From an uncultured Clostridia bacterium (lineage in GTDB: Bacteria; Bacillota; Clostridia; TANB77; UBA1234): 52,398 bases of DNA. Numbering within the stretch: the stretch's first letter is position 1; every line of letters starts with the position of its first letter. A program made the position numbers and the translations under genes. Below, piece after piece: positions 50,667 through 52,398 of the stretch. The stretch is from positions 1 to 52,398 of the forward strand of contig CANQBB010000004.1 of assembly GCA_947588905.1 (NCBI GenBank). Reading direction: 5' to 3'. Under the pieces are notes generated by a model. That model searched no databases and was not told where the DNA came from. It worked only from the letters and a program-made list of their open reading frames with translations.

Positions 50667-50695
50667 TTGACAATACGTATAATACGTAGTAAAAT
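50667..50695 (+). promoter_or_regulatory. hicAB promoter with tandem AATACGTA operator-like repeat in spacer
   Basis: TTGACA-(atacgtataatacgtag)-TAAAAT. Confidence 0.75.
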
Positions 50696-50717
50696 ATAAT
50701 TGTTAGGAGGAATGTTC

Positions 50718-50901
50718 ATGACATTCAAAGAAGTAGAAGAGCTACTTAAATCCGATGGATGGTACCATGTACGAACAAAAGGTTCTCATTACTATTATCA
50801 GCATTCAGTAAAAAAACGGAACCGTACCAGTGCCAAACCATAAGGGAGATATCCCAAAGGGTACTCTTAACAGTATTTTAAAACTAGCAGGGCTAAAATA
50901 A
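50718..50901 (+). CDS. hicA: HicA toxin requiring +1 frameshift at CGG (50817-50819)
   Basis: Zero frame ...HSVKKRNRTSAKP* stops 50841-50843; omitting C50817 gives MTFKEVEELLKSDGWYHVRTKGSHYYYQHSVKKGTVPVPNHKGDIPKGTLNSILKLAGLK*, a full-length HicA. Confidence 0.92.
50817..50819 (+). other. Putative +1 recoding site, AAA-C-GGA
   Basis: Single extra C between codons, in front of Gly, zero-frame CGG. Confidence 0.85.
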
Positions 50902-50935
50902 AGCACTCTAGTTCTTTAAGAAGGAGTTGTTTATT

Positions 50936-51373
50936 ATGAAAGTTGTTTATCCAGTATTATTTTATGAAGAGAAAGATAGTACCTATTCAGCTTTTGTTCC
51001 TGATTTAGATAATATTTCAACTTGTGGTAATACTTTAGATGAAGTAATGTATATGGCACAAGACTTAATTGCAGGTTTTTTAATCGAAGATTTTGAAAGT
51101 GGCAAAAATTTTCCGATAGCTTCGGATATAAATGAAATTTCTTTTGATGATTTAGAAAAATATTTAGAAATGGATGAAAAGGACTACAAAAGAAAGTTTA
51201 AAACGTATGTTGTTGTTAATATATCTGAATTTGCTAAAAAGTGGGGTACACAGTTAGTAAAGAAAACAGTAAATATTCCCCAATGGGTAAATACAAAAGC
51301 AGAAGAATTAAATATAAATTTTTCTAAAACATTAGAAGAAGCATTAACTCAAATTATATTCAAATCTGAATAA
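50936..51373 (+). CDS. hicB: HicB antitoxin
   Basis: VVYPVLFYEEKDSTYSAFVPDLDNISTCGNTLDEVMYMAQDLIAGFLIE. Confidence 0.93.
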   Translation: MKVVYPVLFYEEKDSTYSAFVPDLDNISTCGNTLDEVMYMAQDLIAGFLIEDFESGKNFPIASDINEISFDDLEKYLEMDEKDYKRKFKTYVVVNISEFAKKWGTQLVKKTVNIPQWVNTKAEELNINFSKTLEEALTQIIFKSE

Positions 51374-51374
51374 A

Positions 51375-51437
51375 TGAAACAAGGGGACGGAGCAGACTTT
51401 CAAAAAAATTGAAAGTTTGCTCCGTCCCTCTGTTTCA
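51375..51437 (+). repeat. Long hairpin/palindromic element after hicB
   Basis: tgaaacaaggggacggagcagactttcaa...ttgaaagtttgctccgtccctctgtttca. Confidence 0.88.
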
Positions 51438-51558
51438 TCATGACGCGATATAAATCTTGTCAAATAAAAGAATTTATGATATATAAAAATAAATCAAATT
51501 TTTAGCGTTCGCTAGAAAAATTTCCAAAATCAAATCTAAAATTAAATAAAGGAGAAAG

Positions 51559-52119
51559 ATGAATAATAGTTATTTTAAGATTGCTATATATCTTCAATTA
51601 TGTATGACAATCATAGTTATGATAGCTGTTTTTTCGTTACTGTCCAATAATTCAAATTACAAACTAATTTATAGCAATGTAAATGCAAATTCTTTGGACC
51701 TTTACGGAGAGTACACTTGGCCGGCAAAAGGATTTACTAGAATATCTTCATATTTTGGCCCTAGGAAAAGCCCAACAGCTGGAGCATCAACATATCATAA
51801 TGGTGTAGATATTCTTGCAAATCAAGGTTCTAATGTATGTGCAATGCAAGAAGGAATTGTAATTTTTGCAGGATTTAATAGTAGTGGCGGAAATATGGTT
51901 AAAATTCAGCATGAAAATAATGTCGTTTCTTCATATTGTCATTTATCAGAAAAAATATTAGTGAAAAAAGGAGATAAAGTATTAAATGGAGAAGTAATAG
52001 GAACAGTAGGTCCAAAGTATTTATCCAATGGAAAATTAAATGGAGCAACAACTGGAGTGCATTTACATTTTGCAGTAACATATAACGGCAAATACGTAGA
52101 TCCGCTAGGTTTGTTTTAA
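51559..52119 (+). CDS. M23-family peptidase (LytM domain), membrane anchored
   Basis: ISSYFGPRKSPTAGASTYHNGVDILANQGSNVCAMQEGIV...SSYCHLSEKILVKKGDKV...GVHLHFAV. Confidence 0.94.
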   Translation: MNNSYFKIAIYLQLCMTIIVMIAVFSLLSNNSNYKLIYSNVNANSLDLYGEYTWPAKGFTRISSYFGPRKSPTAGASTYHNGVDILANQGSNVCAMQEGIVIFAGFNSSGGNMVKIQHENNVVSSYCHLSEKILVKKGDKVLNGEVIGTVGPKYLSNGKLNGATTGVHLHFAVTYNGKYVDPLGLF

Positions 52120-52246
52120 ATATCATATTTTATGCAAAAATGCACATAAAAAGTCTACATAAACTCCTCTCAGCCCCCGAAAATTGCACTTTCCGTAAGG
52201 TATTTGTAAACAAATTGTAAAATTGGTAAATATTTTATAAACTTTG

Positions 52247-52274
52247 TTGACTCAATTTTTTGTTTGTATATAAT
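52247..52274 (+). promoter_or_regulatory. Sigma-A promoter for a downstream gene outside the window
   Basis: TTGACT-16-TATAAT, followed by attgaattg...caattcaat hairpin and T-rich tract. Confidence 0.55.
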
Positions 52275-52398
52275 AGCATTGAAGTTAAGTAAACATGGTT
52301 TATTTTCCATATTTTATTTTTCTTCTATTGAATTGTTACAGAGCAGATAATGGTAGAAAGGGGCAATTCAATATTTCTTTTTTTTCTTTCTTACCGTA

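Noticed and set aside
23711-50901. Treating the four broken genes as independent pseudogenes or assembly indels
   Set aside because: All four share the same inserted base, the same codon phase and the same zero-frame codon before a conserved Gly, and have no other lesions. Three of the four are not next to homopolymers. Cannot be fully excluded without reads (the hicA site follows an A6 run).
1-52398. CRISPR arrays, rRNA genes, prophage or transposase genes
   Set aside because: No regularly spaced repeats, rRNA signatures or transposase/integrase ORFs were seen.

Overview
AT-rich Firmicutes (Clostridia-like) chromosomal window. It carries ribosomal and transcription core genes (secY, adk, map, infA, rpmJ, rpsM, rpsK, rpsD, rpoA, rplQ; rpmG-secE-nusG-rplK-rplA-[L10 leader]-rplJ-rplL). 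It also carries an exopolysaccharide/glycosyltransferase segment, mutS-DUF692-mutL-miaA, sepF-divIVA, ruvA-rarA, a short alaS, and two toxin-antitoxin loci (HigBA-like, HicAB). Most notable observation: four unrelated genes (a GT4 glycosyltransferase, divIVA, a TauE/SafE half-transporter, hicA) are each broken by exactly one extra nucleotide. In every case it is a C placed exactly at a codon boundary in front of a conserved glycine codon (NNN-C-GGN), so the zero-frame codon at the break is CGG. I read both strands by eye for CGG. I found only one other in-frame CGG in any credible CDS of the window (codon 14 of a PIN-domain gene), while CGT, CGC, CGA, AGA and AGG are all used for Arg. The pattern suggests CGG is an unassigned or starved codon acting as a recurrent +1 recoding site, with 'C-GGN' or quadruplet 'CGGN' read as Gly. 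Secondary observations: surface-protein cassettes interrupting the ribosomal operon, paired palindromic elements flanking mutS and hicAB, a repeated GCGGCU RNA motif around rpmJ, and a LexA-like box in the ruvA promoter. All calls come from reading the sequence; no database search was run.
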